Positions 1-8,441 of a DNA stretch of 29,335 nt are shown piece by piece; positions within the stretch are counted from its first letter, which is position 1; the number at the start of each line of letters is the position of its first letter. Under the pieces are notes generated by a model. That model made no database searches. It was not told where the DNA came from and saw only the letters and a list, made by a program, of their open reading frames with translations. The position numbers and the translations under genes were made by a program. The stretch comes from a virus. The stretch lies in IMG/VR virus record IMGVR_UViG_3300005577_000070, positions 1 through 29,335 of that record, one strand, 5' to 3'.

Positions 1-2
1 GA

Positions 3-2090
3 ATTCCGAATAAAGACACCAAGAACACCAACATTCTGGCGGACGATTGCTTCCAGCTGGAGTTCGCTGATCCGGACACCACGGTGATGCACTCGCCCGT
101 CGTGCAGGACATCTACCAGCGCTATTACTTCGGCAGTCCGTCGCGCAGTCCGCGCTACACGACTTACCAGCGCAACGCCGACGGGCTGGAGCCATGGTGG
201 CTCGGCGTGCCGCAGTCCGGATGCACGCCCGGCGTGATGGTGGAAGGCGGCGGCGACACGACCTCTGCCGGTTTCCCGAACGTGTCTGAAAACGCCATCG
301 GCTCGAAGTACGTCGGCGGCAACTACATCACGTTCGTGCCCATGGTGTCGACCGGATCGCTGTTGCTGCAGAGCATCGCCTGTAACCCGGCAGCGGTCGA
401 CAACACCGTGATCACGATGATCGGCGCGGTGTACAGCGATTTGAACGGGCACCCGTTCGAGCTCATTTCGCAAACGAACCCGATCATCTGCGACCTGTCG
501 CAGGTCACGCAGACCCTGCCGTTCGAGAACAGCGTGTCCGTTACCGCGAACGTGACATACTGGATCGCGGTCATGTCCGACAAAGCCTTCACGCTTGAGA
601 CCGCGGACAACACCACCCTCACGCGATCGGTCGTCACGACCTTCACCAACGGCGCCCCGGAGAGCATCAACCCGGTCGATTTGGCGCACGATACGACGCT
701 ACGTATCTGGGCCAACCTTGTCGGCGCGTCCGTGTTCGAAGCCCGCGGCTATGTTTATACGTGGGTGACGGAATACGACGAAGAGGGGCCGCCATCCGAA
801 CCGGTCATCGTCAATGGCTGGTCGAACGCGACGTGGACGATCACGCTCTTCCAGCCGGAAGCCGAAAATCTCGGCGGTGTCGGCGCCAAGCGCAACATCA
901 CGAAGACGCGCATTTACCGCACCGTCACCAGTCAGGCCGGCGTCGGCACCTATTTTCTCGTCGCGGAAGTTCCGGTCGCGCAAGGCGTCTACGTCGATCA
1001 GTCCGAAGACGACGTCGTCGCGCTGAACTCGCAACTGCTGTCGCTTTACTGGTTTCCTCCACCGGAAGACCTGCAGGCCATCGTCGACTTCCCCAACGGC
1101 GTCGCGGTCGGCTTCCGGGAAAACGAAGTCTGGTTCTCGGAAGCGTACCGGCCACATGCATGGCCGCCGGGCTACGTGCTCACCACGGAATTCCCCATCG
1201 TCGGCATTGGCGTTGCCGGCCAGTCGATCGTCGTCTGCACGAAGGGCACGCCGTACCTCGTGAGCGGCGTCAACCCGGCGTCCATGTCGATCACCAAGAT
1301 CAACCTGACGGAGCCGTGCATTCATCGCGGCTCGATCGTCGCGACCGACACCGCGGTGCTCTACGTCAGCGAGAACGGATTGATCCAGATCAGTCAGTCC
1401 GGTGCCGGCCTCAACGTGACCGAAGGATGGATCACGCGCGAGCAGTGGAAAAAGTACGTGCCGCAAGGTGACGTGCGCGCGATCAAGCTGGCGACGGCAT
1501 ACTTCGCGTTCGGCTCGGACGAACCGGGGGGCGCCATTCAGCGCGGGTTCACGCTCGAACTGTCGTCTGAAGACAAGACGTCGTTCACCATCTGGCCGCA
1601 GGCGGGCGGGCACCGGCTCGGGCTCAACCTCATGACGAGCCCGAACGGCTTCAACATCGCCAACCTGCAGGTCGATCCGTGGACCGGCGTCGGGCTCTTG
1701 GTGCAGAACGGGGCTGTCTATTATTACGACTTTTCCGACCAGAACCCGGAAATCGTTTCTTACAAGTGGCGGTCCAAAATCTACCAGCAGTCGGCCAAGC
1801 GCAACTTCGAAGCCATCAAGGTCTGGTTCAGCCCGCTCGATACCACGCCGGCGCAAATCGCTCGCGACGAAACGTACCCGCAGCTGGTTCTGGGCGCGAA
1901 CCAGTACGGCATCGTCCGCGTCTACGTCGACGATGAACTCTGGTGCACGCGTGAAATTCGCAGAACGGGCGAGCTCCTGCGGATTTTCTCTGGTATCAAG
2001 GGGGAAAGGTGGCAGTTTGAGATCGAGGGGCGGGTCGACGTCTCCAACATGCAGGTCGCAACCACGGTAAAAGAACTCGCACAGGTATAG
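3..2090 (+). CDS. Tail/nozzle-like virion protein, 5' end cut by window edge
   Basis: The frame is open from base 3 with no stop, so the gene begins before the window; the first in-window starts (GTG 84, ATG 87) are probably internal. About 696 residues are visible. The protein is beta-rich. Its middle has a Fn3-like entry (RGYVYTWVTEYDEEGPPSEP) followed by a stretch with NGVAVGFRENEVWFSE and GTPYLVSG, a style I associate with beta-propeller tail proteins such as T7 gp12 nozzle and P22 gp10. No catalytic motif or membrane segment is seen. It leads a compact plus-strand virion block; the next gene starts 2 bases after its stop. Role inferred: part of the tail tube or nozzle through which DNA leaves. 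A head-tail closure protein is an alternative. The coding call is firm, the exact family less so. Confidence 0.6.
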   Translation: MPNKDTKNTNILADDCFQLEFADPDTTVMHSPVVQDIYQRYYFGSPSRSPRYTTYQRNADGLEPWWLGVPQSGCTPGVMVEGGGDTTSAGFPNVSENAIGSKYVGGNYITFVPMVSTGSLLLQSIACNPAAVDNTVITMIGAVYSDLNGHPFELISQTNPIICDLSQVTQTLPFENSVSVTANVTYWIAVMSDKAFTLETADNTTLTRSVVTTFTNGAPESINPVDLAHDTTLRIWANLVGASVFEARGYVYTWVTEYDEEGPPSEPVIVNGWSNATWTITLFQPEAENLGGVGAKRNITKTRIYRTVTSQAGVGTYFLVAEVPVAQGVYVDQSEDDVVALNSQLLSLYWFPPPEDLQAIVDFPNGVAVGFRENEVWFSEAYRPHAWPPGYVLTTEFPIVGIGVAGQSIVVCTKGTPYLVSGVNPASMSITKINLTEPCIHRGSIVATDTAVLYVSENGLIQISQSGAGLNVTEGWITREQWKKYVPQGDVRAIKLATAYFAFGSDEPGGAIQRGFTLELSSEDKTSFTIWPQAGGHRLGLNLMTSPNGFNIANLQVDPWTGVGLLVQNGAVYYYDFSDQNPEIVSYKWRSKIYQQSAKRNFEAIKVWFSPLDTTPAQIARDETYPQLVLGANQYGIVRVYVDDELWCTREIRRTGELLRIFSGIKGERWQFEIEGRVDVSNMQVATTVKELAQV

Positions 2091-2092
2091 CC

Positions 2093-2503
2093 ATGCCGAC
2101 CTACACCGTTGCGCCGAACTGCTACATCAGCCACAGCCAGCAGAACAACATAAGCCGCTATCAGGGCCGTGAGCCTGATCCGCTCGCGAACGTTCCGCGC
2201 GCGACCGACTTGCGGTCGGCTCTTCGCGCGCTCAACGAGATGGCGAAGATCATCAGGGACATCCTCAACCGCGGCCCGCAGGTGAACAATATCCGGCAGA
2301 GCAATCCTCCGGACCGGACCGAGAAGGGGCAAGACAACAACCCGCATTACGCCGCTGCAGACTGGATCGAGGAGCAGCGCGTCTACAAAACCCAAAAACT
2401 GCGCAACCCGCTGGACCAGAACCAGTTCATCGAGATCAAGACGCTGTCCGAGATCGTCTTTTTTAACCAGAACACTGCGTATCGCTTGAAGTACGGTGAC
2501 TGA
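2093..2503 (+). CDS. Small virion-block protein, paralog 1 of 3
   Basis: 136 residues, unknown function. It starts 2 bases after the tail gene and is followed by two genes that look like its paralogs. Shared features: an N-terminal VAPxCxI(S/T) segment (here VAPNCYIS), a helical (A)TDLxSA segment at about residues 37-60, an NN(I/V) after it, a Trp/Gln-rich middle, and a C-terminal beta-looking segment (EIVFFNQNTAYRLKYGD). No signal peptide or membrane helix. Placement between a tail protein and Asp-box proteins suggests a minor tail or fibre component, by inference only. Confidence 0.7.
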   Translation: MPTYTVAPNCYISHSQQNNISRYQGREPDPLANVPRATDLRSALRALNEMAKIIRDILNRGPQVNNIRQSNPPDRTEKGQDNNPHYAAADWIEEQRVYKTQKLRNPLDQNQFIEIKTLSEIVFFNQNTAYRLKYGD

Positions 2504-2506
2504 GCC

Positions 2507-2989
2507 ATGCCGCTTTATTTTAGCTCTGTCGCTCCGACTTGCCCGATCAGCAAGGACAGTCCTGTTGGGCCGGACAACCCGTACAAGTATCACCGCAAGG
2601 ACAAGATACAGGCGCCGATCGGCCATGCGGTCGACCTGTCGAGTGCGATCGCGCTGGCGAACCGCTTGCGCCAGATCATGTTGAACATCATCAACAACCC
2701 GGTCCGCAACAACGTCCACCCCGGCAAGCAGGGCAAAGAGAACGTCGGCAAGGACAAGTTCAAGAACAAAACCGCGCGCTGGGTCGAACAGAAGAGCAAG
2801 CGCGTAAAGAAAAAGTTCAAATATTACGGCATCACCGATAGCGGCGAACGGGATCGAAACACCTATGTCGTCACCGAACGGATCGTCCGCATGGTCTGGT
2901 ACGACAAGGCGTGGAAAACGTATCTGATTTGGGACTACGGCGAGAAGGGAGAGGGCGAGCCTCTCTCCGACAGCAGCGCTGGAGAGTGA
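2507..2989 (+). CDS. Small virion-block protein, paralog 2 of 3
   Basis: 160 residues, unknown function. It carries the family pattern: VAPTCPIS near the N-terminus, AVDLSSAIALANRLRQIM as the central helix, then NNV. It differs from its neighbours by a strongly basic insert (around residues 70-105, many Lys) and an acidic tail ending EGEPLSDSSAGE. The C-terminal RIVRMVWYDKAWKTYLIWDYG corresponds to the beta segment of paralogs 1 and 3. It starts 3 bases after the previous stop and the next gene starts 1 base after its stop. Probably co-translated; a structural role is inferred from position. Confidence 0.7.
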   Translation: MPLYFSSVAPTCPISKDSPVGPDNPYKYHRKDKIQAPIGHAVDLSSAIALANRLRQIMLNIINNPVRNNVHPGKQGKENVGKDKFKNKTARWVEQKSKRVKKKFKYYGITDSGERDRNTYVVTERIVRMVWYDKAWKTYLIWDYGEKGEGEPLSDSSAGE

Positions 2990-2990
2990 A

Positions 2991-3434
2991 ATGCCGCCCA
3001 CCACGGTCGTAGCACCGGCCTGTTCGATCACGCGCAATCAGGACGTCGGCGATATCCATCGCTGGCACGGCGGCAACCCGTGGCGCAACATCCCGGTCGC
3101 GACCGACCTCGCCAGCTTGCTCGCTGCCGTGAACGCGCTTCGCGACGTGCTGCGGCAGTTCACCGGGCAATGGACCGTCAACAATGTCTTCGAGGCGCGC
3201 ACGCCGAACACCAAAAAGGAAGGCAACAAATATTACTCCGAGTACCCGGAGTGGGCGCAGGTCCAGAAGGACGTGCAGGCCGGGTTTGTCTTCCACAAGG
3301 ACAAATCGCTTCCGGGCGGCATGGATCGTTCGCAGGCAGCCTATGTCGTCCGCATCAACCGTGTGACGTTCCAGAACGAGATGCAGCCCGACCCCGAGTT
3401 CAACTGGAGCTATGTGAAGAGGCTCGATGGCTGA
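2991..3434 (+). CDS. Small virion-block protein, paralog 3 of 3
   Basis: 147 residues, third member of the tandem family. It has VVAPACSIT at the N-terminus, VATDLASLLAAVNALRDVL as the central amphipathic helix, VNNVF, then a Trp/Gln/aromatic region and a C-terminal beta segment (VVRINRVTFQNE, then FNWSYVKR). Its last 8 bases overlap the start of the next gene (ATGGCTGA), consistent with coupled translation. The three copies are too diverged for recent duplication, so each has probably specialised. Function unknown. Confidence 0.7.
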   Translation: MPPTTVVAPACSITRNQDVGDIHRWHGGNPWRNIPVATDLASLLAAVNALRDVLRQFTGQWTVNNVFEARTPNTKKEGNKYYSEYPEWAQVQKDVQAGFVFHKDKSLPGGMDRSQAAYVVRINRVTFQNEMQPDPEFNWSYVKRLDG

Positions 3435-4017
3435 ACCGTTTTATGAAGACTTCTTCGAGCGCGTCATCGACGTCAAATGGGAGACGGAGCCCGAAGTCTT
3501 CTGGATGGCCGGCACGGGCGTGCTGTCTTATATCAACGGTTCTATCGCCGGCGGTGACGGCCGGGCGTGGCTGTTCACGTCCGAAGACGGGAAAAGCTGG
3601 GAAGGCCAAGACATAGGTATTCGCACCTATGTCGACCCCGGTGAAGGGTCCAACAACATGAACCTGCCGCGGGGCTTTGGCTCGATCGTGAGCGGCGGGT
3701 GGATGCGTGAAGGGCTCAAAGCCGGTGCGACGCCCGTGTGGGTGCTTGTCGGCAGCGACGGCAAGTTTCAACCCGGCTCCGCAGCCTTGGCCAGCCTCGA
3801 CGGTAAATTCCCGGCCAGACTGCAGTATTTCGACGACCGGCACGTCGCTGAAAACTTTGTCGTCACGCAGGAACCAGACCCGGACGGTTCAGGGGGCGGA
3901 GAGGTCGGGATAAACAGCAAGTCGACCATATCCAATTTCGACACCGACGCCTTCAGGAGTTCCGACGGACAGGTCTGGACGCCGGGCAACTATCATCCGC
4001 GAGCTCCCAATGAGTAG
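3427..4017 (+). CDS. Asp-box-like small tail protein A
   Basis: 196 residues, not recognised as a named family. Two SxDGxxW-type motifs resemble the Asp-box turns of beta-propeller proteins: TSEDGKSWEG (about residues 51-60) and SSDGQVWT (about 178-185). The rest is Gly/aromatic-rich and beta-looking, with a Gly/Ser linker (DGSGGGEVG). It overlaps the upstream and downstream genes by 8 bases each. Adhesin or tail-spike function is inferred from the motifs and the location between tail genes. It could form one propeller together with the next gene. Confidence 0.65.
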   Translation: MAEPFYEDFFERVIDVKWETEPEVFWMAGTGVLSYINGSIAGGDGRAWLFTSEDGKSWEGQDIGIRTYVDPGEGSNNMNLPRGFGSIVSGGWMREGLKAGATPVWVLVGSDGKFQPGSAALASLDGKFPARLQYFDDRHVAENFVVTQEPDPDGSGGGEVGINSKSTISNFDTDAFRSSDGQVWTPGNYHPRAPNE

Positions 4018-4492
4018 CGCGCCGCTCGATCGCGCCGCGCGGATCGTGGCGCTCCCGTCGGGCTATTCCACTTCGGGGCGGGTGCGGCGCGGCCCGTTCG
4101 CGGGAAAATTGCTCACCGCCACGATTGATCCGTGGCATCCGATAAACACGTCGCAGCCGGGATGGGCGCACGGCGACAGCCGGCTCCTCATCAATGACGC
4201 CGAGACGGGCAAACTTCTCGGCGACACCGATTGCGGCGTGCCGATCACCGAGTGCGTGGCCTACGGTTTTTACACATGGTGCGTCGGCGGTGGCGCTGCC
4301 GGAGACGGCGGGATCATTTCGCTGATCGCGCACACCGAAGACCTGATCAACTGGCGGGTCATAAATTTGGGCCTGCACGGCACGGTCAACGCCTTCGCCG
4401 TGGGACCGAAAATAGGCGCGTTGAGCCCGACCGGGACGACGGGATTGTCCGGCTCGTTTGGCGGTCCGAACGTTCCCGAGGAAGAAGATTAA
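4010..4492 (+). CDS. Asp-box-like small tail protein B
   Basis: 160 residues, starting inside the previous gene (8-base overlap ATGAGTAG). It contains a degenerate Asp-box-like turn (HTEDLINWRV, about residues 108-117), preceded by YGFYTWCVGGG and a Gly-rich strand region, which looks like one or two propeller blades. The C-terminus is short and acidic (VPEEED). No enzyme motif. Probably acts with protein A in host-surface contact; this is inference. Confidence 0.62.
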   Translation: MSSAPLDRAARIVALPSGYSTSGRVRRGPFAGKLLTATIDPWHPINTSQPGWAHGDSRLLINDAETGKLLGDTDCGVPITECVAYGFYTWCVGGGAAGDGGIISLIAHTEDLINWRVINLGLHGTVNAFAVGPKIGALSPTGTTGLSGSFGGPNVPEEED

Positions 4493-4560
4493 GTATTCCT
4501 TAATAAATTCTTGCTACGTCGCAAACCAGCTGGCGCTGTTCAGCTTTTCCGGAGCCCCTT

Positions 4561-6516
4561 ATGGCGAGTTCGAATTCCAGTTCTGGTTGGAGCCAATCCG
4601 AGAGCTTTATTCCAGACTACCCGCAATCTGCCCTGCTGCAGCAGATCAGCCAGTACGCGTTCGATCATGCCGACGACACCTACAACTGGGGCATGCAGCA
4701 GTTCAACAAGAACCAAGGCAACATCGATGCCTTGATGCGCGACGCGCTGACGTACGCGTCGCCGCAGCGCATTGCCGCCGACATGGGCATGGCGGAAGCG
4801 GGCGTGATGCAGGCTGCCGAACAAGGCCGCCTCAACGCGATCCGCGATCTTGAGAGCTATGGCATCGACCCGTCGTCGGGCCGCTACGCCGCGCTCGACA
4901 GCGCCAACCGTGTCATGGCCGGTGCGGCGGCAGCGGGTGCCGGCAACCAGCAGCGCATGGCGACCGAAGAGCGCGGCAACACGATGCGCAATCAGGCGAT
5001 CGCTGCCAGCCTGCAGAACGAGGACTTCGGTTTGCGCGCCGGTGACCAGCGCGCGCGCATGCTGAACGCCGCCATGCAGCTGAAGTACCCACCGCTGGGC
5101 AACCGCTCGCAGTCGGAAAACCAGAGCCAAGGCAGTTCGGGCGATGGCGGGGGCGGTGGCGGCGGCAAGGGCGGCGGCGAGAAAGAGCCGAAGGGTGGCG
5201 GGCAGCAGGGCGGCGGCGAAGGTGGTGGCGGGCAGCCGAGTGGCGGCAGGGGCGGACGGCCGAGCCGATCGGCGCCCGTGCAGCGACAGCCGCCGCGCGA
5301 GCCGCAAGACGATAAAGAAAAAAATCCTCTAGGCGACGACAACCCGCTGGACGAGGGTCGCTACTCGGACCGCGGTTATGGCGACCAGTGGCAGAACCCG
5401 GAAGACACCGGCCGCTATTCAGACAGCGGCTACGGCGATCGCTGGGAAAACCCGGAAGACAGCGGCCGCTACTCGGACGAAGGCTACGGCCCCACATGGT
5501 CGCCGGATGAAGGCCGCTATTCAGACAGCGGCTACGGCGATGCGTGGCAGAGCAACCAGTACGAGGACAGCGGCCGCTATTCGGACGAAGGCTATGGCGA
5601 CGGCTGGCAAAGCAACCAGTACGCCGACACCGACACTGATTTCTCCGCGCGCGGCCGCGACGACAGCGACTACGCCGATGAAACCACCGATCGTTATTCG
5701 GACATAGGCTACGGCGACGAGTGGACGCCTGACACGGGCGACGAAGACACCGGCCGCTATTCGGACGATGGCTATGGCGACGGATGGTCGTCCGGAAACG
5801 ACGACTACGACTGGAACCAGTACGACGACGACCTGTACGCCGACGACTATCAGGACGAGCAGGACGAGCTCGACGACTACAACAACAACGACGACACGTT
5901 CGACGACTATCAGGGCGAAGAGAACTACGACGAAGAGGATTACGACAACTACGATTACAACGACGATAGCGACGACTACGACTATAGCGACGACTATAGC
6001 GACGACTATGACGACGGCGGCGACTACGCACGCGGCGGTCCGGTGCGCAGGAAACGACCCGCGCCGCGGCCTGCCGGTTACGGGCGGCAGCGCATGCCGG
6101 TCCGTCGCGCACCGCCGTCGCCTCCGCCGGGGATCACCCAGCGCGCCGCCGAACCGACGTTGCCACCGCGCGCCGGGTACATGGCCGCAACGGGGCGGCC
6201 GCAAGCATCGCCCGGCAGCATGCCGCAGATGGCGATGGCGCGCGGGGGTCAGGTGCCGCCGGGCGGGCCTGATCCGCGCAAGGCCACCAGCGGCGGCTTT
6301 GTCTCGACGAATTTGTCCCCAAGCCGCGGCGCGCAGGTCGACGACGTCGACGCCCGCCTGAACGCCGGCGAGTTCGTCATTCCGAAGGACGTCGCGCAGT
6401 GGAAGGGCAAAGAGTTCTTCTACAAGATGATCGAGCAGGCGCGAAAAGCGGGCGGCATGAACCAGCAGCCGCAGGCGCAATCGCGACCGCAAACCGGATA
6501 TGGGTCACGTCGATGA
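4561..6516 (+). CDS. Repeat-rich hyperacidic virion protein
   Basis: 651 residues; start ATG preceded by a CGGAG Shine-Dalgarno 7 bases upstream. Domains: 1-180, helical and Ala/Gln-rich, with LESYGIDPSSGRYAALDSAN, a pattern I associate with podovirus internal/tail proteins; about 190-245, Gly-rich linker; 266-410, seven GRYSDxGYGDxW repeats; about 412-489, an Asp/Tyr-dominated region with very few hydrophobics; about 489-580, Arg/Pro-rich with YARGGPV (489) and MARGGQV (559); about 595-640, a folded-looking tail with LNAGEFVIPKDVAQWKG, a motif frequent at the C-termini of phage virion proteins. The middle is almost certainly disordered. Its 3' end overlaps the next gene by ATGA. Function unknown; an internal or tail-attached protein is inferred from context. 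Confidence 0.72.
   Translation: MASSNSSSGWSQSESFIPDYPQSALLQQISQYAFDHADDTYNWGMQQFNKNQGNIDALMRDALTYASPQRIAADMGMAEAGVMQAAEQGRLNAIRDLESYGIDPSSGRYAALDSANRVMAGAAAAGAGNQQRMATEERGNTMRNQAIAASLQNEDFGLRAGDQRARMLNAAMQLKYPPLGNRSQSENQSQGSSGDGGGGGGGKGGGEKEPKGGGQQGGGEGGGGQPSGGRGGRPSRSAPVQRQPPREPQDDKEKNPLGDDNPLDEGRYSDRGYGDQWQNPEDTGRYSDSGYGDRWENPEDSGRYSDEGYGPTWSPDEGRYSDSGYGDAWQSNQYEDSGRYSDEGYGDGWQSNQYADTDTDFSARGRDDSDYADETTDRYSDIGYGDEWTPDTGDEDTGRYSDDGYGDGWSSGNDDYDWNQYDDDLYADDYQDEQDELDDYNNNDDTFDDYQGEENYDEEDYDNYDYNDDSDDYDYSDDYSDDYDDGGDYARGGPVRRKRPAPRPAGYGRQRMPVRRAPPSPPPGITQRAAEPTLPPRAGYMAATGRPQASPGSMPQMAMARGGQVPPGGPDPRKATSGGFVSTNLSPSRGAQVDDVDARLNAGEFVIPKDVAQWKGKEFFYKMIEQARKAGGMNQQPQAQSRPQTGYGSRR
5356..5793 (+). 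repeat. Seven in-frame GRYSDxGYGDxW repeats
   Basis: Seven copies of a unit coding for (G/D)RYSDxGYG(D/P)xW are spaced 16 to about 39 residues apart; the spacers are acidic and variable. The unit nucleotides are similar but differ at wobble positions. One interval contains TDTDFSARGR, which reappears next to the single repeat in the following gene. Confidence 0.9.
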
Positions 6517-8438
6517 AGCGCAAACACCGTCGGATCAAGCGTCGGGGCTACGCGGGCGGCGGCCCGGTCACGGCGTCGAATTACGGCGTCGCGAGCGACA
6601 CGAGCGCCGAGACATCGCAGATGGCACCGGTCTATATGTCGGTCACGCTCGACAACCGCAGCCACAATCCGGAGCATTTCAGCGAGGATTACGCTCCGAA
6701 CGAGACCATGCCGGACGGAGCGCCGGAGGTGCCTGAAGGCGCAGGCTATGCGCGCGGCGGCGTCGTTCGCGGTTACGACGACGGGGGTGAAGTCGACGAT
6801 GACGACTACGAGGAAGAAGACGACGCGCCGGAAGCTGAAGAGGATGACGACGAAGGCCCTGCGGAGGGCGCTCCGCCGGTTCGTCCGCAAGGTCCGCCAC
6901 GTCAGCCCGCCGGGGAAGAAGAGGAAGTTGACCCCGAGGAGGGCGGCGATCCGGACCAGATGGAAGCCCGGGGCGACCAAGTCCCCATGGGCCAAGAGAG
7001 CCGCAAGCCGCCGCTAGACACGGACTTCTCGGCCCGCGGCCGCACAGGCTACAACCCCGAGGCGGCGCCCGAGGAAGACACCGGCCGCTACTCGGACGCC
7101 GGCTACGGCCCGCGCATGCCGCAGCAACAGAACGACGAGAGCCGGGTGCGGAACGCGCTTGCGGCCATTCGTCAGGCGCTTGGGCTCAACGAGAACGGCG
7201 GGCCCGAGCCGGCACCGCCGCCGAGTTACGGCCCGCGCACGACGCTCCCTGCCGAAGGGTCGATACTGGACAACGCCGCGAAGTCCTATCAGGCGTCGCG
7301 GATGGACCCGATGACCGAGGGCGGGCTGCCGACGCCCCCCATGGAGGCGCAACGCGACCCGACGCAGCGCGACCCGGCGAACGGGCTCTACCAGCGTGGC
7401 GATTTTGGCGACGATCCGCTTGGCGGGCTCGTCCGCCGCGGCGCGACGGCGCTCAAGAATTACTTCGATGGCGGCGGTGCAATGGCGCAGCCGCAGGTGG
7501 AGCAGGCGCTCGCCAACACCGACAAGACCCGCCCCGGCCTCGACCAAGCGGGCAAGATCGGCAAGACGTTCAACGACATCTATGCGCAGGACCCGAAGGC
7601 CGCCGGCGAGTTCGTGCAGGCGATGAAGCCGTCATACGCGAACCTGCGCGCAGCGGCGATGGCCGCTGCCGGTCAAGGCGCGCTGGTCGAAGCCACGCAG
7701 CTGGCGTCCAAAATGAACGACCTTATCCCCAACGGGAAGTCGGTCACGTTCACGCGCGGACAGAACGGCAACATCAACGCGCATGTGCGCGACGCGATCG
7801 AGGGCGGCAAAGAGACCGCGGTGTTCACCATGACGCCGCAGCAGTTCGCCAATTACCTGAAGGGCCCTGCGTCGACGCTGGACGGCGCCGTCGAACTTGG
7901 CGTCGAGAAGGCGCTTGGCTCCGCCGGCAAACTGGTCACGCCGGAGCAACAGCGGCAGGGGCCGAGCACGGGCTACCAGCGCGCAATGGAGGACTACAAG
8001 CTCCAGATGCAGGCGTATCGCGCGTTCCCGTACCAAGGCCAAGAGGGTCAGTTCGAGCGGCTGCTCGACCGGCTGCGCAACGGCGGCGACCGGGTGAACG
8101 CCGAGCGGGCCAAACAACAGGCGATCACCGATCGCCAGAACAAAAATTTGGATGCCGTCGATCGTCGGTACCGCGACATGGACGAAGCGCGAGGTCTGCG
8201 CGAGGTCTACAAGGGCATCAACGACAAGTTCAAGGCCGACCCCGGCTACAAGCCGACGCCGCGCGAGCAGCAGATCATCGACCGGGTGCAGGAGCGCTAC
8301 AGCCGCGACCGCAACGCGCCGCAGCCGCAGCAGAGCGCGCCAGCGAACAACAGCGCTCCGCCGAGCGCGGCGCCGGCCGGCATGGTCTGGGGCCGTTCGC
8401 GCTCGACCGGTGAGTGGAGCCTGCGACCGCAACGGTGA
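6513..8438 (+). CDS. Second repeat-bearing virion protein
   Basis: The ATG at 6513 is chosen over the earlier open-frame start (6399) because it gives a 4-base ATGA overlap with the previous stop; length 641 residues. The N-terminus is a very basic patch (MKRKHRRIKRRG) followed by YAGGGPV and, at about 79, YARGGVV. An Asp/Glu-rich stretch follows at about 88-155. TDFSARGR and one GRYSDAGYGP unit, shared with the upstream protein, lie near 170-202. The second half is Gln/Arg-rich and helical, ending GMVWGRSRSTGEWSLRPQR. No enzyme motif, signal or membrane segment. Sharing of repeats and position suggest that it works with both neighbours in the virion or in DNA delivery (inference). Confidence 0.7.
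   Translation: MKRKHRRIKRRGYAGGGPVTASNYGVASDTSAETSQMAPVYMSVTLDNRSHNPEHFSEDYAPNETMPDGAPEVPEGAGYARGGVVRGYDDGGEVDDDDYEEEDDAPEAEEDDDEGPAEGAPPVRPQGPPRQPAGEEEEVDPEEGGDPDQMEARGDQVPMGQESRKPPLDTDFSARGRTGYNPEAAPEEDTGRYSDAGYGPRMPQQQNDESRVRNALAAIRQALGLNENGGPEPAPPPSYGPRTTLPAEGSILDNAAKSYQASRMDPMTEGGLPTPPMEAQRDPTQRDPANGLYQRGDFGDDPLGGLVRRGATALKNYFDGGGAMAQPQVEQALANTDKTRPGLDQAGKIGKTFNDIYAQDPKAAGEFVQAMKPSYANLRAAAMAAAGQGALVEATQLASKMNDLIPNGKSVTFTRGQNGNINAHVRDAIEGGKETAVFTMTPQQFANYLKGPASTLDGAVELGVEKALGSAGKLVTPEQQRQGPSTGYQRAMEDYKLQMQAYRAFPYQGQEGQFERLLDRLRNGGDRVNAERAKQQAITDRQNKNLDAVDRRYRDMDEARGLREVYKGINDKFKADPGYKPTPREQQIIDRVQERYSRDRNAPQPQQSAPANNSAPPSAAPAGMVWGRSRSTGEWSLRPQR
7075..7116 (+). repeat. Eighth GRYSD repeat, in the neighbouring gene
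   Basis: This segment encodes EDTGRYSDAGYGPR, matching the units at 5356-5793. It is preceded at about 7018-7041 by TDFSARGR, which is also found within the first array, so a module rather than a chance word is shared between the two genes. Confidence 0.85.
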
Positions 8439-8441
8439 TCC

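Noticed and set aside
1-6. EcoRI site at the first base, as if a cloned fragment
   Set aside because: Further GAATTC sites exist inside the window (for example near 4570, 19902 and 27487), so it says nothing reliable about the origin.
4488-4504. AT-rich inverted repeat ATTAAG-TATTC-CTTAAT before the 651-residue gene
   Set aside because: Weak 6-bp stem without GC pairs or T-run; could be a promoter-near element but no convincing boxes were found.
5356-5793. CRISPR-like regular repeats
   Set aside because: Unit spacing varies, repeats stay in one reading frame and differ at wobble positions; they are protein repeats.
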